Source: Acidobacteriota bacterium (GTDB lineage Bacteria > Acidobacteriota > Vicinamibacteria > Vicinamibacterales > SCN-69-37). Taken from it: a stretch of DNA of 64,000 nt. The DNA is taken from contig JADJUS010000004.1 in assembly GCA_016716905.1 (NCBI GenBank), positions 434,001 to 498,000 of the forward strand, read 5' to 3'. A model generated the notes under the pieces. That model searched no databases and was not told the origin of the DNA. It saw only the letters and a program-made list of their open reading frames with translations. A program made the position numbers and the translations under genes. This document shows, in pieces, positions 62,047-64,000 of the stretch (positions within the stretch are counted from its first letter, which is position 1; every line of letters begins with the position of its first letter).

Positions 62047-64000
62047 CTACTCCTCGCGCAGGAGGCGCGCGAGTTCCACGCGGCCCGCGCGGACCGCGGG
62101 GCGCAGGCTGACCGCCATGGCGAGGCCCAGAATCAGGGCGCAAACACCCGCGAGCGTGGCCACGTCCAGCGGCTTCACCTGGAACAGGAACGCGCGGATG
62201 GTCTCGGCGCCAAGCCACGCGAGTCCCAGGCCCGCGATGAGTCCCACGCCAACGAGTGTGGCGGTTTCGCGCAGCACGAGAGTGCCGAGCTGCCGCCGCG
62301 TGGCGCCGAGCGCGGCCCGAATGCCCATCTCGCGTTTGCGCGCCGCCGCCATTGTCTCTGCCAGCACGTAGGTGCCGAGCACGGTCAGCAGGAGGGCGAT
62401 GACGCTCAGCGCGCCAAGCACAGAGACGCCGAACTGTTGCGGCCCCATCTGCAGGCCGATGCGATCCTGCAACGTCATGAACGGGGCCGGCGTGATCTGT
62501 GGGTCAATCGCGCGAATGGACGCCATCGCTTCGCTGATGGCGAGGCCCGCATCCGACCTGGCCCGCAGGGTCACCGTCCTGCCAAGCGTCGGCGCCTTCT
62601 GCGCGAGCGAGTAGTAGATGGCCAACGGCTCCAGCACTCGGACACTGGTCACGACGTCAGGAACCACACCGACGATCCGGACGACGGCCGGCGGTTGGCC
62701 GGGTCTGCTGAAACTCTCTGCGAGGGTGTGGGTCAGCGGGTCGCCGCCGCCAGCGATCAGCCGGCCGAACGATTCGCTGACGATGACCACTGGCGGGGCA
62801 TTGGGGCCATCCTCGGCCGAGAAATCACGCCCTCGGAGAATGCGCAGGCCGACCGTGGAAAAATAGTGCGTGTCCACCTCGAGGAACGGCACGAATGACG
62901 GCATCACGCGTGGTTCGCCGTCCAGCCGGAGTTTGCCTCCACCACTCATCCCGCCACTCGACTGGCTGAACGCCACGGATTGAATCGATGGATTGGCCAT
63001 CAGGCGTCGGTTGAGATCAGCGAAGAAGTCATTCGCGCGCGCAGGAGAGTAGCCGTACGCGCGCAGTCCGACGCTGCCGGAGACGAGGCGCCCCGGCTCG
63101 AAGCCGTGATTGAGGTTCAACGCGGCGACGAGGCTGCGGCCGAACAGCCCGGCGCCCGCGAGCAGGACCAACGTCACCGCCACCTGCGTGCCGACCAGGA
63201 CCATGCGCAGCCGGCGGCGCGTCAGCCGCGGCGTCGCACCGGCTCTGGCGCGAAGCACATCGGCGATATTCGCGGAGACACCGAATGCGCCGGCGACGAG
63301 TCCGATCAGCGCGCTGCTGACGAGCGCCGCTGCCGCCGCGGCGGCGAGCGTCGGCAAGCCAGCCGACAATTCGAGCAGCCCCAGGTCGACTCCGCCTGGC
63401 AGCTGGAACGTTGAGATGCCGGCAAACAGCCACATCGTCAGGGGCACCGACAGGAGCGCGCCTGCCAGCGTCAGCAGGGCGCCCTCGGCGACGACGCCCG
63501 CCATTAACCCACCGCGGGTCGCGCCCAACGCCAGGCACATCGCGAACTCGTCGCGCCGGGCCTCTGTGCGAATGAGGAGCAGCATCCCCACCGTCAAGCC
63601 ACCGATGAGCAGCAGCAGGCCGACTGTGGTGGCCAGGAGTCTCGTGAACTGACGCATGCCATCGCGACTCGCTTCCGGAAGCGCCGAGGTATTGATGTCG
63701 GTCAAAACTGGCGTGCCGCCGCGCCGCATTTCAACGGGCAGGCCTTCTCTGTATGTCTCAACGATCTGACGGGCTTCTTCGGCTGTACCCGGCGTCTTCA
63801 GGCGGCCAAGTATGGTCAGCCACTCCGTTGGTGACGAGCGGTTCGACCCGTCCATGAAGTAGTTCATGTTGGGATCGATGAGAGTCCTCAGCGTATCCAG
63901 CGGCATGTAGATGTCGGGTGCGGTCGTCAGCGACAACCCGCGGAACTTCGGCGGCGCCACACCAACAATCGTGGTGGCCGTACCGCCGACGCTCAGGGTC
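62047..64000 (-). CDS. ABC transporter permease, ADOP/MacB-FtsX type (4, 5' partial)
   Basis: The frame is open to the window edge; the 650 codons visible are the C-terminal three quarters of an ADOP-type permease. The outermost residues TLSVGGTATTIVGVAPPKFRG belong to the first MacB core domain, then come an FtsX block (LLLLIGGLTVGMLLLIRTEARRDEF), a second periplasmic domain (VVIVSESFGRLIAGGGDPLTH) and a final FtsX block with AARKREMGIRAALGATRRQLG. The ending RAGRVELARLLREE departs from the usual PARRAARxDPxxALR. No PadR gene is visible for it within the window. Confidence 0.9.
   Translation of the reverse strand, partial: TLSVGGTATTIVGVAPPKFRGLSLTTAPDIYMPLDTLRTLIDPNMNYFMDGSNRSSPTEWLTILGRLKTPGTAEEARQIVETYREGLPVEMRRGGTPVLTDINTSALPEASRDGMRQFTRLLATTVGLLLLIGGLTVGMLLLIRTEARRDEFAMCLALGATRGGLMAGVVAEGALLTLAGALLSVPLTMWLFAGISTFQLPGGVDLGLLELSAGLPTLAAAAAAALVSSALIGLVAGAFGVSANIADVLRARAGATPRLTRRRLRMVLVGTQVAVTLVLLAGAGLFGRSLVAALNLNHGFEPGRLVSGSVGLRAYGYSPARANDFFADLNRRLMANPSIQSVAFSQSSGGMSGGGKLRLDGEPRVMPSFVPFLEVDTHYFSTVGLRILRGRDFSAEDGPNAPPVVIVSESFGRLIAGGGDPLTHTLAESFSRPGQPPAVVRIVGVVPDVVTSVRVLEPLAIYYSLAQKAPTLGRTVTLRARSDAGLAISEAMASIRAIDPQITPAPFMTLQDRIGLQMGPQQFGVSVLGALSVIALLLTVLGTYVLAETMAAARKREMGIRAALGATRRQLGTLVLRETATLVGVGLIAGLGLAWLGAETIRAFLFQVKPLDVATLAGVCALILGLAMAVSLRPAVRAGRVELARLLREE

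Overview
The window is GC-rich bacterial chromosome, gene-dense on both strands. Four traits suggest Acidobacteriota, probably close to Vicinamibacteria: several large MacB/FtsX-type permeases each preceded by a PadR regulator, many Tat-exported Gfo/Idh/MocA oxidoreductases with DUF1080 and TIM-barrel partners, a DUF5916 outer-membrane protein, and a Tricorn-like protease. This placement is inferred from gene content only; no rRNA is present. One tRNA-Leu(UAG) is present. The window cuts a gene at each end: a parvulin-type isomerase on the left and an ABC permease on the right.

Layout. 0-7 kb: folding and signalling genes (parvulin isomerase, membrane protein, LytS/LytTR two-component pair, CadC-like regulator, S41 peptidase). 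7-17.4 kb: a periplasmic sugar-oxidation cluster with four Gfo/Idh/MocA oxidoreductases, two TIM-barrel isomerases, a DUF1080 hydrolase, an SUMF1-like protein and two ApbE-like proteins. 17.4-25.4 kb: two PadR-permease modules around a zinc metallopeptidase, a small zinc ribbon and a YwiC-like protein. 25.5-35.6 kb: DinB-like protein, PilT, FKBP lipoprotein, alpha/beta hydrolase, SDR, Na+/alanine symporter, the MrfA-MrfB repair pair and bL31. 35.7-43 kb: aldo/keto reductase, PadR module, frameshifted M28 peptidase and a giant LplT-PlsC-acyl-ACP synthetase fusion. 43-50.7 kb: RAYT transposase, rho, and lon-clpX-clpP-tig with the tRNA. 50.8-64 kb: third PadR-permease module, DUF5916 protein, Tricorn-like protease, WYL regulator with TMEM175-type channel, and a truncated permease.

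The most striking signal is a dispersed palindromic repeat family. Its core is a 19-bp palindrome with arms AACGACCTC / GAGGTCGTT around one central T or A. I find ten loci with 21 full palindromes and two half copies. Except for one lone copy, the palindromes come in inverted pairs, so each pair can fold as two small hairpins or one long hairpin with perfect arms of 19-46 bp. Substitutions, truncations and even a duplication in one arm are mirrored in the other. The only transposase gene in the window, a REP-associated Y1 transposase (RAYT), is flanked on both sides by such pairs. Two pairs lie in frame inside genes (mrfA and an ApbE gene), one group lies over the start region of two divergent genes, one pair separates two tandem genes, and the rest sit at gene ends. 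The repeat supplies the stop codons of the RAYT gene and of the acyltransferase fusion gene.

Other non-coding structure: a 211-bp near-perfect inverted repeat at 59811-60021, arrays of 7-bp and 8-bp tandem repeats that mostly begin at or just after stop codons, and palindromes overlapping or preceding the starts of all four PadR genes.
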